A program made the position numbers and the translations under genes. From Nocardioides sp. Kera G14 (GTDB taxonomy: Bacteria; Actinomycetota; Actinomycetes; Propionibacteriales; Nocardioidaceae), in contig NZ_CP085839.1 of assembly GCF_020715565.1 (NCBI RefSeq), positions 1,550,001-1,614,000 on the forward strand: a stretch of 64,000 nucleotides of DNA, read 5' to 3'. Position 1 is the first letter of the stretch. Every line of letters begins with the position of its first letter. The notes below the pieces were generated by a model that was not told where the DNA came from, made no database searches, and was given only the letters and a program-made list of their open reading frames with translations. Of the stretch, positions 1-8,444 are shown one piece after another.

Positions 1-1
1 G

Positions 2-1069
2 GACGAGCAGATGCTCGTCGACGTCGTCGCCGAGTTCGCCGAGGAGGTGCTGCGTCCCGCTGCCAACGAGGCCAACGAGGCGTGCGCCGCGCCGGACCCG
101 CTCCTCAAGTCCTCCCTCGAGATCGGCCTGCCGATCCTCGGCGTCCCTGAGGAGCTCGGCGGTGTGTACGAGGAGCGCTCCGCGACCGCCGGCGTGCTGG
201 TCGCCGAAGCACTCGCCAAGGGCGATATGGGCCTTGCCGTCGCCACCCTCGCGCCCGGTGCCGTGGCCACCGCCCTGAGCCTGTGGGGCACCGACGAGCA
301 GCAGCAGACCTACCTGCCCGCCTTCACGGGCACGGACGTGCCGGCCGCCTCGCTGGCGCTCAACGAGCCCACTGTCCTCTTCGACGTGCTGGCGCCCGCG
401 ACCACGGCCAGCCGCAGTGGCGCCAACCTCGTGCTCAACGGGGCCAAGTCGCTCGTCGCCCGCGGTGCCGACGCCGAACTCTTCATCGTCGGCGCCTCGC
501 TCGACGGCAAGCCCGTGCTGGTCCTCGTCGAGTCCGGCACCGAGGGCCTCACGGTCGAGGGCGACCCCGCCATGGGTGTCCGGGCCGCCGGCCTCACCAC
601 GCTGTCGCTGACCGACGTGATCGTCCCGGCCGAGAACATCCTCGGTGAGACCGACGGGTCGACGTACGTGGAGTGCGTGCGGCTCTCGCGCCTGGCCTGG
701 TGTGCACTCGCGATCGGAACGGCCCAGGCCGTACTCGACTACGTGACGCCGTACGTCAAGGAGCGCGAGGCGTTCGGTGAGCCGATCGCCCACCGCCAGG
801 CCGTCGCCTTCATGGTCGCCAACATCGCCATCGAGCTGCAGGCGATGCGGCTTGTCACCTGGAAGGCCGCCTCCCGCGTGGCCCAGGGAATCGACGCCAC
901 CCGTGAGATCGCGCTGGCCCGCAAACTCTGCGCCGACAAGGGCATGCAGATCGGCCTCGACGGCGTCCAGCTGCTCGGTGGTCACGGCTTCGTCAAGGAA
1001 CACCCCGTCGAGCGGTGGTACCGCGACCTGCGCGCCATCGGGATCATGGAAGGGACGGTGCTCGTCTGA
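2..1069 (+). CDS. acyl-CoA dehydrogenase family protein (5' partial)
   Basis: Flavoprotein of the acyl-CoA dehydrogenase (ACAD) fold, expected to oxidise an acyl-CoA at C2-C3 using FAD. The reading frame is open to the first base and the residues before the first Met (DEQ) look coding, so the true start lies outside the window. The C-terminal ACAD domain shows the usual R-x-x-FG-x-PI-x-x-x-Q segment, the LLGGHGF segment and a terminal MEGT, whose Glu sits where MCAD-type enzymes carry the catalytic base. The protein stops three residues after EGT, so the usual C-terminal helix (EIQR-x-x-IAR) is missing. The stop overlaps the next ACAD start by one base. This suggests a two-gene operon and perhaps a heteromeric enzyme. 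Substrate unknown. Confidence 0.88.
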   Translation, partial: DEQMLVDVVAEFAEEVLRPAANEANEACAAPDPLLKSSLEIGLPILGVPEELGGVYEERSATAGVLVAEALAKGDMGLAVATLAPGAVATALSLWGTDEQQQTYLPAFTGTDVPAASLALNEPTVLFDVLAPATTASRSGANLVLNGAKSLVARGADAELFIVGASLDGKPVLVLVESGTEGLTVEGDPAMGVRAAGLTTLSLTDVIVPAENILGETDGSTYVECVRLSRLAWCALAIGTAQAVLDYVTPYVKEREAFGEPIAHRQAVAFMVANIAIELQAMRLVTWKAASRVAQGIDATREIALARKLCADKGMQIGLDGVQLLGGHGFVKEHPVERWYRDLRAIGIMEGTVLV

Positions 1070-2283
1070 TGGCGATCAATCTGGAGGACCCGAAGAAGCT
1101 CCGGGGCATCCGCGACCAGGTGCACCAGGTCGCGATGAACATGCTGCGGCCGATCTCGCGCAAGTACGACCTCGCCGAGCACGAGTACCCCAAGGAGCTC
1201 GACATGCTCGCGGCCATGGCCGACGGGCTGGCCGAGTCCGGCGCGGGGGAGGGCGCGGGCGCCACGGGCGTACGCCGCTCTGCCGACGCCGACGACAAGA
1301 GCGTCAAGAACGGCTCCAACATGGCCTCGGTCATGACCGTGGCCGAGATGTGCTGGGGCGATACCGGCCTGACGCTCGGTATGCCGCGCCAGGGGCTGGG
1401 CAACTCCGCCATCGCGTCAGTCGCCAACGACGAGCAGCTCAAGCGATTCGAAGGCACGTGGGCCTCGATGGCGATCACCGAGCCGAGCTTCGGCTCCGAC
1501 TCGGCGCAGGTGTCGACGACCGCCGTCAAGGACGGCGACGAGTACGTCATCAACGGCGAGAAGATCTTCGTCACCTCCGGTGACCGCTCGGACTCGATCG
1601 TCGTCTGGGCGACGCTCGACAAGAGTCTCGGCCGCGCGGCGATCAAGTCGTTCCTCGTGCCCAAGTCGACGCCCGGCGTGAAGGTCGAGCGGCTGGAGCA
1701 CAAGCTCGGCATACGCGCCTCCGACACCGCTGTCATCACCTTCACCGACGCACGCGTGCCTGCGGCCAACCTCCTCGGCTCGCCCGAGATCAACACGGCC
1801 GAGGGCTTCGCGGGCGCCATGGCGACCTTCGACAACACCCGCCCGCTGGTCGCGGCGATGGCCGTGGGCTGCGCCCGCGCCTCCCTCGACCTCACCCGCG
1901 AACTGCTGGCGAAGGCCGGCGTCGAGGTCGACTACGACCGACCCGCCGCCGTACAGACGGCTGCCGCCTCGAAGTTCCTCCAGATGGAGGCCGACTGGGA
2001 GGGCGCCTACCTCCTCACCCTGCAGGCTGCGTGGATGGCCGACAACCGCAAGCCCAACTCGCTCGAGGCCTCGATGGCCAAGGCGAAGGCGGGTCGCGTC
2101 GGCTCCGACATCACGCTGTCGTGCGTCGAGTTGTGCGGCTCGGTCGGGTACGACGAGAACGAGCTGCTCGAGAAGTGGGCCCGCGACTCCAAGATCCTCG
2201 ACATCTTCGAGGGCACCCAGCAGATCCAGCAGCTGATCGTGGCCCGCCGCGTACTGGGCCTCTCCAGCGCCGAGCTCAAGTAG
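1069..2283 (+). CDS. acyl-CoA dehydrogenase
   Basis: Full-length ACAD of 404 residues. It has an N-terminal helical domain, a central beta domain with TEPSFGSD (flavin/substrate loop) and NGEK-x-F-x-TSG, and a C-terminal helical domain ending IFEGTQQIQQLIVARR with the catalytic-position Glu. The ATG overlaps the TGA of the upstream ACAD (TGATG), so translation is probably coupled. The pairing of a short and a full-length ACAD recalls the heterotetrameric steroid or side-chain FadE pairs of actinobacteria, but nothing here fixes the substrate. The start at MAINLEDPKK is preferred over an upstream in-frame Met that lies inside the preceding gene. Confidence 0.92.
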   Translation: MAINLEDPKKLRGIRDQVHQVAMNMLRPISRKYDLAEHEYPKELDMLAAMADGLAESGAGEGAGATGVRRSADADDKSVKNGSNMASVMTVAEMCWGDTGLTLGMPRQGLGNSAIASVANDEQLKRFEGTWASMAITEPSFGSDSAQVSTTAVKDGDEYVINGEKIFVTSGDRSDSIVVWATLDKSLGRAAIKSFLVPKSTPGVKVERLEHKLGIRASDTAVITFTDARVPAANLLGSPEINTAEGFAGAMATFDNTRPLVAAMAVGCARASLDLTRELLAKAGVEVDYDRPAAVQTAAASKFLQMEADWEGAYLLTLQAAWMADNRKPNSLEASMAKAKAGRVGSDITLSCVELCGSVGYDENELLEKWARDSKILDIFEGTQQIQQLIVARRVLGLSSAELK

Positions 2284-2288
2284 TCCAC

Positions 2289-2294
2289 TAGCCT
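2289..2294 (+). promoter_or_regulatory. -10 element for the nucleoside phosphorylase-like gene
   Basis: TAGCCT lies 8 nt before the GTG start and no ribosome-binding site is present. The spacing fits a leaderless transcript. Inferred from the pattern only. Confidence 0.4.
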
Positions 2295-2302
2295 CGGGCG
2301 TC

Positions 2303-2854
2303 GTGACTCTCCTTGTGGTGAGTGCGACGCCCGAGGAGGCGGCGCACGTCCCCTCCGCCTATCGCGTCCTGATCACCGGCGTCGGGAAGGTGCCGGCCGC
2401 CGCGGCGGTCGCCGCGACCCTGGCCGCCGACCCGTCGATCACCGAGGTGGTCAACATCGGCTCGGCGGGAGCGCTGCACGACCACCTCGAGGGCCTGCAC
2501 GTCGTCGGGTCGGTGCACAACCACGACCTCTCCGCCGACGCACTACGCAACTTCGGCTACGACCCGCAGGAGTGGCTGACCCTGTCGCCCGAGCCCATCC
2601 GGCTGGCGACCGGAGACCTGTTCGTCTCCGACCCGGTGGTCCGTGCACGCCTGGCCGACCTCGCCGACCTCGCCGACATGGAGGGGTACGCCGTCGCCTG
2701 GGCCGCCCGCCAGGCCGCAGTGCCCGTGACACTGGTCAAGCACGTGTCCGACCAGGCGGATGAGGGCGCCTTGGCGTGGGCCGAAGTGGTGGAGCGGTCG
2801 GCGCGCGACCTCGCGGACTGGCTCGTCACCCACCGTCCGGTGGACGAGAGCTAA
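2303..2854 (+). CDS. nucleoside phosphorylase / MTA-SAH nucleosidase-like protein
   Basis: 183-residue member of the PNP_UDP_1 fold. Visible marks are the GSAG turn after a hydrophobic strand (VVNIGSAGAL), the DMEGYAVAWAA segment that in MTAN/futalosine hydrolases carries the ribose-binding Met-Glu pair, and VSDQAD, matching the ISD-x-AD motif with the catalytic Asp. It is shorter than the usual 230-260 residues, lacking part of the N-terminal half, so the substrate cannot be named; MTA/SAH nucleosidase or futalosine hydrolase are options. The GTG start follows a TANNNT -10 by 8 nt. The 3' end overlaps the convergent LysR-domain gene by 4 bp. Confidence 0.75.
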   Translation: MTLLVVSATPEEAAHVPSAYRVLITGVGKVPAAAAVAATLAADPSITEVVNIGSAGALHDHLEGLHVVGSVHNHDLSADALRNFGYDPQEWLTLSPEPIRLATGDLFVSDPVVRARLADLADLADMEGYAVAWAARQAAVPVTLVKHVSDQADEGALAWAEVVERSARDLADWLVTHRPVDES

Positions 2855-3426
2855 CCGCGCGAGGAGTTGGCCGTCCTCCCGCGGACGATCCCGACGAACG
2901 CCTGGGTGCGCTCGTCGTCGCGCTCCTTCAACCACGCGAGACCGACCGTCGTGGGGTCCAAGTCGGTCACCGGGCGCTGGACGGTGTCCTTGCGGCGGAA
3001 GAGCCGGCCCACGGACATCGGCACCAGCACGACGCCGGTTCCCGCGGCGACGGTCTCGATCGCATCCTTCGGGCCCATCGGCGGCCAGGGAAGCTGCTCG
3101 GTCGACGGCTGCCAGCCCGAGGCGTGGGGGGCGACGAGTTGCTCACCGTCGAGGTCCGAGAGCGAGACCTCATCGGCGGCCGCGACGAAGTGCTCGACGC
3201 CGGCGACGACGACCGGCACCTCGTCGTACAGGCGGATGAGGTGGAGGCCGTCGGTGTCGAGGGGGAGACGGACCAGGGCCATGTCGACCTTCCCCTCGCG
3301 GATCGCGCTGAGCTGATCGGCCTCGTCAAGCGGAACCAGCTCCAGTGACTCCCGGGACCGGTCGCGCCAGGCGCGGGCCCACTTGTCCGGGGTCGCGCCG
3401 GTGACGTAGCCGAGACGGAAGGTCAT
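2851..3426 (-). CDS. LysR-type substrate-binding domain protein (no HTH)
   Basis: 191 residues that match only the effector-binding half of LysR regulators: beta-strand starts such as FRLGYVTGA, then a hinge followed by IREGKVDMALVRLP and, near the end, ETVAAGTGVVLVPMS, the typical second-lobe signature. No helix-turn-helix precedes it. Such stand-alone domains are common in actinobacteria and may bind small molecules or act on a partner; the role is unknown. The ATG is preceded by TACGGT 6 nt upstream (3433-3438 on this strand), consistent with a leaderless start. It ends tail to tail with the nucleoside phosphorylase-like gene. Confidence 0.8.
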   Translation of the reverse strand: MTFRLGYVTGATPDKWARAWRDRSRESLELVPLDEADQLSAIREGKVDMALVRLPLDTDGLHLIRLYDEVPVVVAGVEHFVAAADEVSLSDLDGEQLVAPHASGWQPSTEQLPWPPMGPKDAIETVAAGTGVVLVPMSVGRLFRRKDTVQRPVTDLDPTTVGLAWLKERDDERTQAFVGIVRGRTANSSRG

Positions 3427-3432
3427 GCCGCC

Positions 3433-3438
3433 ACCGTA
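3433..3438 (-). promoter_or_regulatory. -10 element for the LysR-domain gene
   Basis: TACGGT on the minus strand, 6 nt from the ATG at 3426. Fits a leaderless promoter. Pattern-based. Confidence 0.35.
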
Positions 3439-3468
3439 ACGGCGCCCGGCCCACCACGTTGAAGGGGC

Positions 3469-3765
3469 ATGATCGCAACCGTAGGCATCGACGTTCCGCA
3501 GGTCAGCCTGCGTGACGCGGCCTCGCTCGGTGCGGTACAGCGGCTGGCGTGGGCGATGGGGCGCCCGCCAGCCGCGCCCGCAGCACCCGCGCCTGCACCG
3601 TCGACGCCGGCCTCGACGGTCGCGTCCGTGGTCGTGCTCAAGGCTGCTCGGCGTGCGCGAGCCGCCGAGGCGCTCCGTCGGCTCGCCGCCGATCCGGCCG
3701 CCACACCGGCCGAGCGTGCGCTGGCCGCCGAGCGCGCCACGCAGTTCGGCCGCCGCTCCGCCTGA
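3469..3765 (+). CDS. hypothetical Ala-rich protein
   Basis: 98-residue protein that I do not recognise. It has an N-terminal segment MIATVGIDVPQVSLRDAASL, an Ala-Pro-rich linker at about residues 33-50, and a basic, Ala-rich, probably helical C-terminal half. No signal peptide or membrane segment. GAAGGGG precedes the ATG at a rather short distance. Codon use resembles neighbouring genes, but the compositional bias means a spurious frame cannot be excluded. Confidence 0.45.
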   Translation: MIATVGIDVPQVSLRDAASLGAVQRLAWAMGRPPAAPAAPAPAPSTPASTVASVVVLKAARRARAAEALRRLAADPAATPAERALAAERATQFGRRSA

Positions 3766-3806
3766 CGTCCCGCTCAGAACCGGGGCCTGGCGGCCGATGG
3801 TGAGGC

Positions 3807-4700
3807 GTGACCGATCACCTCATGGATGAGGGCGCGGCTCTGACGCAGGAAGCACAGGAGCCATGGCGGGGCCAGACGACGGTGCCTGCCGCAGACCCCG
3901 AGCCCGACGAAACGAATCAGATCCGCGCCGAGTTCGAATGGCGCCTGGAAGAGCGGACGAAGGCAGCGCGCTACCCGCACTCGCTGCGTCGGCTGACTTA
4001 CTCCGCGCGCGAGCTGAACACCATCAAGGCGATCGACCAGCAGGCCGCGGTCTGGATCCCCATCATCACCTTCGCCGTGACAGCGGTCTGCGCCGTCGGC
4101 GTCGTCCTTGTAGCCACACGAGTCGCGGACGACCCGGTCCACGGCCGACTCTCCGACGTGGTGGTCGTGCTCCTCACCTTGGGCCTGCTCGGCGCCGGTT
4201 TCGGTACCTTGAGCCGCTCGCAGGCGTGGTTTGACTCTCAACGGCCGCCAGGTCGCTCGGTGCGCACCGACCTGGCCGACGCCTACGAGACAGTGCGCGA
4301 GGGCGTGGCGGTCTTCCTGGAACTGGGAGTGCTGCCGGGTGCGCTCGGCCGGATCGCCGACCTCGTGCCACGGTCAGAACTTCTCCTGGACTTCCTCCTC
4401 GCGCACGAGGCGCGAGGCGGCACGGCGAAGGGACACCCCGCCTACGAGGAGTTGATCCGCATGGGCGCCGAAGTCACCGTCCTCACCGATATGGCCGAGG
4501 AGCGCCTTGGCCGGAGATCGGTCCGTCGCCGGGACCGGCGGGCGGACCCGGAGAGTGTTGCTCCCTCGCTCGATGACGTCACACCGTTCGCGACGTTGGC
4601 GGACTTGGTCGAGATGCTCGCGGTCGACATCCCGGCCCCACGACGCGCCGACACGTCGGCATCTGACGGAGCGTCTGACAAACCGGAGCGGAGCCTCTAG
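3807..4700 (+). CDS. hypothetical two-TM membrane protein
   Basis: 297 residues, family not recognised. About 75 hydrophilic residues precede two membrane helices (roughly residues 88-108 and 118-138). The C-terminal half is long, charged and helical, with RRSVRRRDRRAD near residue 240. The second helix is followed by LSRSQAWFDSQRPPGRS and a segment reading AYETVREGVAVFLELGVLPGALG. Likely a cytoplasmic-membrane protein with both ends inside. GTG start; an internal ATG (MDEGAAL) a few codons later is an alternative. It ends 47 bp before the solute-binding lipoprotein, which has its own promoter-like hexamer. Confidence 0.7.
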   Translation: MTDHLMDEGAALTQEAQEPWRGQTTVPAADPEPDETNQIRAEFEWRLEERTKAARYPHSLRRLTYSARELNTIKAIDQQAAVWIPIITFAVTAVCAVGVVLVATRVADDPVHGRLSDVVVVLLTLGLLGAGFGTLSRSQAWFDSQRPPGRSVRTDLADAYETVREGVAVFLELGVLPGALGRIADLVPRSELLLDFLLAHEARGGTAKGHPAYEELIRMGAEVTVLTDMAEERLGRRSVRRRDRRADPESVAPSLDDVTPFATLADLVEMLAVDIPAPRRADTSASDGASDKPERSL

Positions 4701-4702
4701 CC

Positions 4703-4708
4703 TAGTAT
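4703..4708 (+). promoter_or_regulatory. -10 element of the SBP-kinase-GT2 operon
   Basis: TAGTAT, followed by about 33 nt of leader and a strong ribosome-binding site AAGGAGGGT at 4738-4746, just before the GTG at 4748. This is a conventional leadered start, unlike many genes in the window. Confidence 0.4.
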
Positions 4709-4747
4709 CGGGACCTTCTCGGGGATGGACCGACTCAAGGAGGGTAC

Positions 4748-5665
4748 GTGCGACGACAACGGTGGATTCCGTTGCTGGTCGTGCCGATGGTGCTGGCGAT
4801 GGGCGGTTGTTCTACGTCCGGTGGCAAGGGTGAGACGACGTCGGGCGCCAAGGTGGCGCCGGTGAGCGGTCTGACCGGCTATGCCAAGCAGCTTGCGCAG
4901 AGCGGGCGGCTCCGGATCGGCGTGAAGTACGACGCACCAGGCATCGGTTACCTCGCCCCGGGGAAGACCACCCCAGCAGGCTTCGACGTGGAGATCGCCA
5001 AGATTCTTGCCGGCGGGCTCGGCATCCCGGCGGACAAGATCGAGTGGGTGCAGATGTTGAACTCCACTCGTGAGCAGGCCCTGACCAGCAATGCCGTGGA
5101 CCTCGTGGTCGCGTCCTACTCGATGTCCAGCGGTCGCGAAGCGCAGGTCGGGATGGCGGGACCGTACTACGTCACGGGCGCCCAACTCCTGGTGCGCGCG
5201 GCCGATCGGGCCCAGTTCAGCGCCATGCTCCCGGGCCCCAACGGCAATCCCCGGGTCCGCGCGCTTCCGCAGACCCTCGACGCCAAGACCTGCACGACGA
5301 GTGGCTCCACCGCGCAGGACGTCATCGCGCACGAGTTCAGGCAACGGCCGGTGGTCAAGGCCAGCTTCGCGGACTGCGTCGGCCTGCTCCAGCAGGGTGG
5401 CGTGAGCGCCGTCGTCGCCGACGGCGCTGTCGAGACGGGCTACGCACATGAGGCCGGGGGGGCCCTCGCCGTCGTGGGCGACCCGTTCACCGAGGAGAAG
5501 TACGGCGTCGGCTACCAGAAGGGCATGACCGGGATGTGCGACTACATCCAGAGGACCTTGCTCCGGGCCTACAAGGACGGCAGCTGGAGCCAAGCCTTTG
5601 CCGACACCCTCGGGAAGTCCGAGGAGGCGTCCTCACCCGAACCGCCCGCCTTCGATCCGTGTTGA
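4748..5665 (+). CDS. extracellular solute-binding lipoprotein (amino-acid type, SBP family 3)
   Basis: 305 residues. A lipoprotein signal peptide ends in the lipobox LAMGGC (Cys21). The rest resembles periplasmic glutamate/amino-acid binding proteins: LRIGVKYDAPGIGY, then GFDVEIAKILAGGLG, VDLVVASYSMSSGREAQVGMAGPY, and a second lobe with ADGAVETGYA. No ABC permease or ATPase gene follows. Instead the 3' end abuts a histidine kinase, so it may act as a sensor input rather than a transporter component; this is inference. The GTG start has a near-perfect AAGGAGG site. Confidence 0.88.
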   Translation: MRRQRWIPLLVVPMVLAMGGCSTSGGKGETTSGAKVAPVSGLTGYAKQLAQSGRLRIGVKYDAPGIGYLAPGKTTPAGFDVEIAKILAGGLGIPADKIEWVQMLNSTREQALTSNAVDLVVASYSMSSGREAQVGMAGPYYVTGAQLLVRAADRAQFSAMLPGPNGNPRVRALPQTLDAKTCTTSGSTAQDVIAHEFRQRPVVKASFADCVGLLQQGGVSAVVADGAVETGYAHEAGGALAVVGDPFTEEKYGVGYQKGMTGMCDYIQRTLLRAYKDGSWSQAFADTLGKSEEASSPEPPAFDPC

Positions 5666-5676
5666 GGCGCCTGGCG

Positions 5677-7338
5677 ATGGCCACCCCGACGAGCCGTGAT
5701 CGGATCGAGGCGTTCCCGGTCGCCCAGCTCCAGCTCCAGTTCACGCTCGCGACGGCCTTGGCGGTCACGGCCCTGCTGGTCTTCGGAGGAACCGGCCTCT
5801 CCCAGCGGATCGCGATCGCCGAGGGCATCACACTGATCGCCGTCGCCGGGCTCCTCGCGTTCGCCGTCTCCCGGTCCCCGAGTGCTCAGACCACGCTCCT
5901 TCTGGTGCCCGCACTCGACATGGTCGGCCTCGCGGTCATCATGCGCGAGGCGCCTTACGGCGGCCTGGAGACCCTGTTGGTCTTTCCTCTCATCTGGCTG
6001 GCGACCTCCTACCCAGGCCGGGTGCTCCTCGCCGGCTGCCTCCTCGCGGTCGTCCTGGTCTGGCTGGTCCGCCTTCCCGGAGTGTCGGTGGAGCCGGTCA
6101 CGGTCCGTTCCCTGCTCCAGGCGCTGAGCGCCTCATGCGCTCTTGCGCTCGCTGCGACGATGACGTGGTGGATGCGCCGGCGCTCCGACGCTCAGCACGT
6201 GCTGCTGCAACGGCAGACAGCCATTCTGGAGGGCGCCTTCGACAGGTCCAGCGCGGGTGAGGAGACGGTACGCCAAGTGCTGGATGCGGTGGCGTTCGCC
6301 GTCCTCGCCTTCGACGGCGCCGGTCGGCTCGTCACGGCGAACCGCGCGAGCGTTCAGTTGGTGCGCGCACTGGGGCTTCCACCGACCACCGACCTGATGA
6401 CACTGCCCTTCTATCGCGCGGACGGGTTCGAGCCCGTCGCGCCGGAGCAGTCGCCTGTGGCGCGCGCCATTCAGGGCGACGACGTCGACGACGAGCACTA
6501 CTGGCTCGGCCACCCGGGGGAGGCGCGCGCAGCGCTTTCGGTCTCGACGCGGATCCTGAGGGACCGTGGCGGAGCGACGACCAGCGTCGTGCTCGTCGCG
6601 AGTGACGTCACCGGTGAGTTCGAGGCCACCCAGGCGCGTGACGACCTCGCCGCATCGATCTCACACGAGCTCAGAACTCCTCTGAGCTCGATCATCGGTT
6701 ATGTCGACCTGGCGCTCGACGAGCCCGGGCTCAGCGAGCAGGTCCAGGCGCATCTCGAGGTCGTGGCCAAGAACGCCGACCGCATGCTGATCCTGGTGAA
6801 CGACCTCCTTGCTCATCGTGAACGCGAGGCCTCCGGCAGTCTCACCGTCTCGAAGGTCCCGATGGACCTGGTCCCCGTGGTCCGCGATTCGGTGTCGGCC
6901 GTGCTGCCGATGGCCCGTGACCGACTCATCGCCATCACGGTCGACATGCCGAACGAGCTTCGGGTCCTGGGCGATGCCCTTCGACTGCGCCAGGTCATCG
7001 ACAACCTGCTCTCCAATGCCATCAAGTACAACCGCGAAGGCGGGCAGGTCGAGGTGCTCGGTACGCAGCGCCACGACGAGGTGAAGGGCGACCTGGTCGA
7101 GATCGCCGTGAGCGACACCGGCCGCGGCATGACGCCCGAAGAGACCCGGCGCCTCTTCGAGCGCTTCTATCGCGCCCCGTCGGTCCGCCATACGGCGATA
7201 CGCGGCTCCGGCCTCGGTCTGAACATCTCCCGCCAACTCGTGGATCTCCACCGTGGCACCATCCGTGTGGCAAGCGTCCCCAACGTGGGCACCACCATGA
7301 CGGTCACCCTGCCCGCACTGGAGGTGGCGGCGGCATGA
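5677..7338 (+). CDS. membrane sensor histidine kinase
   Basis: 553 residues. About six membrane helices occupy residues 20-165, followed by a PAS-like region (about 190-315) and a HisKA/HATPase_c core. H330 lies in the H-box SISHELRTPL. The N-box is NLLSNAIKYN, the G1 box DTGRGM and the G2 box GSGLGL. It should autophosphorylate and pass phosphate to a response regulator, most likely the OmpR-type one encoded on the opposite strand at 10563-11555. Start: ATG at 5677 with GAGG 9 nt upstream; a GTG at 5659 overlapping the upstream gene is an alternative. The ATG of the next gene overlaps its stop by 4 bp. Confidence 0.92.
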   Translation: MATPTSRDRIEAFPVAQLQLQFTLATALAVTALLVFGGTGLSQRIAIAEGITLIAVAGLLAFAVSRSPSAQTTLLLVPALDMVGLAVIMREAPYGGLETLLVFPLIWLATSYPGRVLLAGCLLAVVLVWLVRLPGVSVEPVTVRSLLQALSASCALALAATMTWWMRRRSDAQHVLLQRQTAILEGAFDRSSAGEETVRQVLDAVAFAVLAFDGAGRLVTANRASVQLVRALGLPPTTDLMTLPFYRADGFEPVAPEQSPVARAIQGDDVDDEHYWLGHPGEARAALSVSTRILRDRGGATTSVVLVASDVTGEFEATQARDDLAASISHELRTPLSSIIGYVDLALDEPGLSEQVQAHLEVVAKNADRMLILVNDLLAHREREASGSLTVSKVPMDLVPVVRDSVSAVLPMARDRLIAITVDMPNELRVLGDALRLRQVIDNLLSNAIKYNREGGQVEVLGTQRHDEVKGDLVEIAVSDTGRGMTPEETRRLFERFYRAPSVRHTAIRGSGLGLNISRQLVDLHRGTIRVASVPNVGTTMTVTLPALEVAAA

Positions 7339-8444
7339 GCTTCGATCCTCTCACCATCGCGCTGTCTACCTCCGTGGCCGTCGGCGTGGTCGCGGTCGTC
7401 TACGGTCTCACCACGACGCAGCGCCACGACGACCGTCCCAACCGGCTGGCTGCCGCGTCCTTCCTCGCGACTTTTGTCGGCGCTGGTGTGGCTCCGACGA
7501 TCGGCACACTCGGCTCTCTGGCGTCGAGAAGCGACGCAGGCACCGTCTCGACGGTTCTCATGACGATGGGCGTGACTGCCGGCGCGGCGCTGCTGTGGAA
7601 CGCAAGCCAGTGCTTCGCCACGCGGCCCCCTCTCCTTGGCTTCACCGCCATGGCCGCGACGTTGGCATCCGCGGTCGCGCTCGTAGTCTCACTCACGGCT
7701 CCGCGATGGGATCTTCTTCCGGCGGCGGTGGTCGCAGGGCTCGTTCATGCGTTCGCAGCGGTCGAGCTCCGGCGAAGTCCCTCGGCCTCCAATCTCAACT
7801 CGATCCTTCTCGAGACGGTGATGTGGGCCGACTCGGGGGCCGGTGTGGTGCTGGCGGTCCTGAGCGGGGCCGATCGAATCGGACACGATGCGGCATGGGC
7901 CGCCTTCCTGACCGTGATCGCCGCCGGCTCACTGAGCGCGGCGCTCGCACTGACGGCACTACGCGTGGAGCGCTACGGCAACTGGTGGACGCTGGGCGAC
8001 GAACAGGACCGAATCGAGCTCGGCGTCCACGAGGCGAACGTCTTCGTCGAGGAGGCCGCCGACCGGCTGGAGAGGTGCCAGACGGCAGGCCAGCCGGTCC
8101 ATTTCATGACCGCAAGCCTCCCGGGGCTGGTGGAGTTGAACACGGCGTATGGCCATCTCGCCGGTGATGCGGCGCTGCGATGGGTGGCAGAGATCCTCCG
8201 TCGCCAGGCGCCGCCGTCGGCCGTGCTGGGACACCTGGGCGCTGGAAGGTTCGCCATCGTCACGTCCCGCGACCCCGAACTCATCGCCAACGCGGTGCAG
8301 ACGGGCATGATGCGGGTCCCTCCGCCCGCATCCCTTCCGGTTCGCCTCACGCCCGTGTTCTCCTGGGCGTCGAGTGATGAGGCAGGCTATGACCTGGATG
8401 TCATGCGCGTGACCGCGGAGGAGAGGTTGGCCAATGTCTCTTGA
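7335..8444 (+). CDS. multi-TM protein with degenerate GGDEF domain
   Basis: 369 residues. An N-terminal half with about seven membrane helices (residues 5-210) is followed by a cytoplasmic GGDEF-fold domain. The family landmark AYGHLAGDAALRWVAEIL is intact, but the signature loop reads GAGRF (302-306) in place of GGDEF, and no RxxD inhibitory site lies just upstream. It is therefore very unlikely to make c-di-GMP and lacks the classical I-site. It overlaps the kinase by 4 bp and the glycosyltransferase by 11 bp, so it is tightly coupled to both. A structural or signalling partner of the synthase is inferred, by loose analogy with PelD. Confidence 0.85.
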   Translation: MSFDPLTIALSTSVAVGVVAVVYGLTTTQRHDDRPNRLAAASFLATFVGAGVAPTIGTLGSLASRSDAGTVSTVLMTMGVTAGAALLWNASQCFATRPPLLGFTAMAATLASAVALVVSLTAPRWDLLPAAVVAGLVHAFAAVELRRSPSASNLNSILLETVMWADSGAGVVLAVLSGADRIGHDAAWAAFLTVIAAGSLSAALALTALRVERYGNWWTLGDEQDRIELGVHEANVFVEEAADRLERCQTAGQPVHFMTASLPGLVELNTAYGHLAGDAALRWVAEILRRQAPPSAVLGHLGAGRFAIVTSRDPELIANAVQTGMMRVPPPASLPVRLTPVFSWASSDEAGYDLDVMRVTAEERLANVS

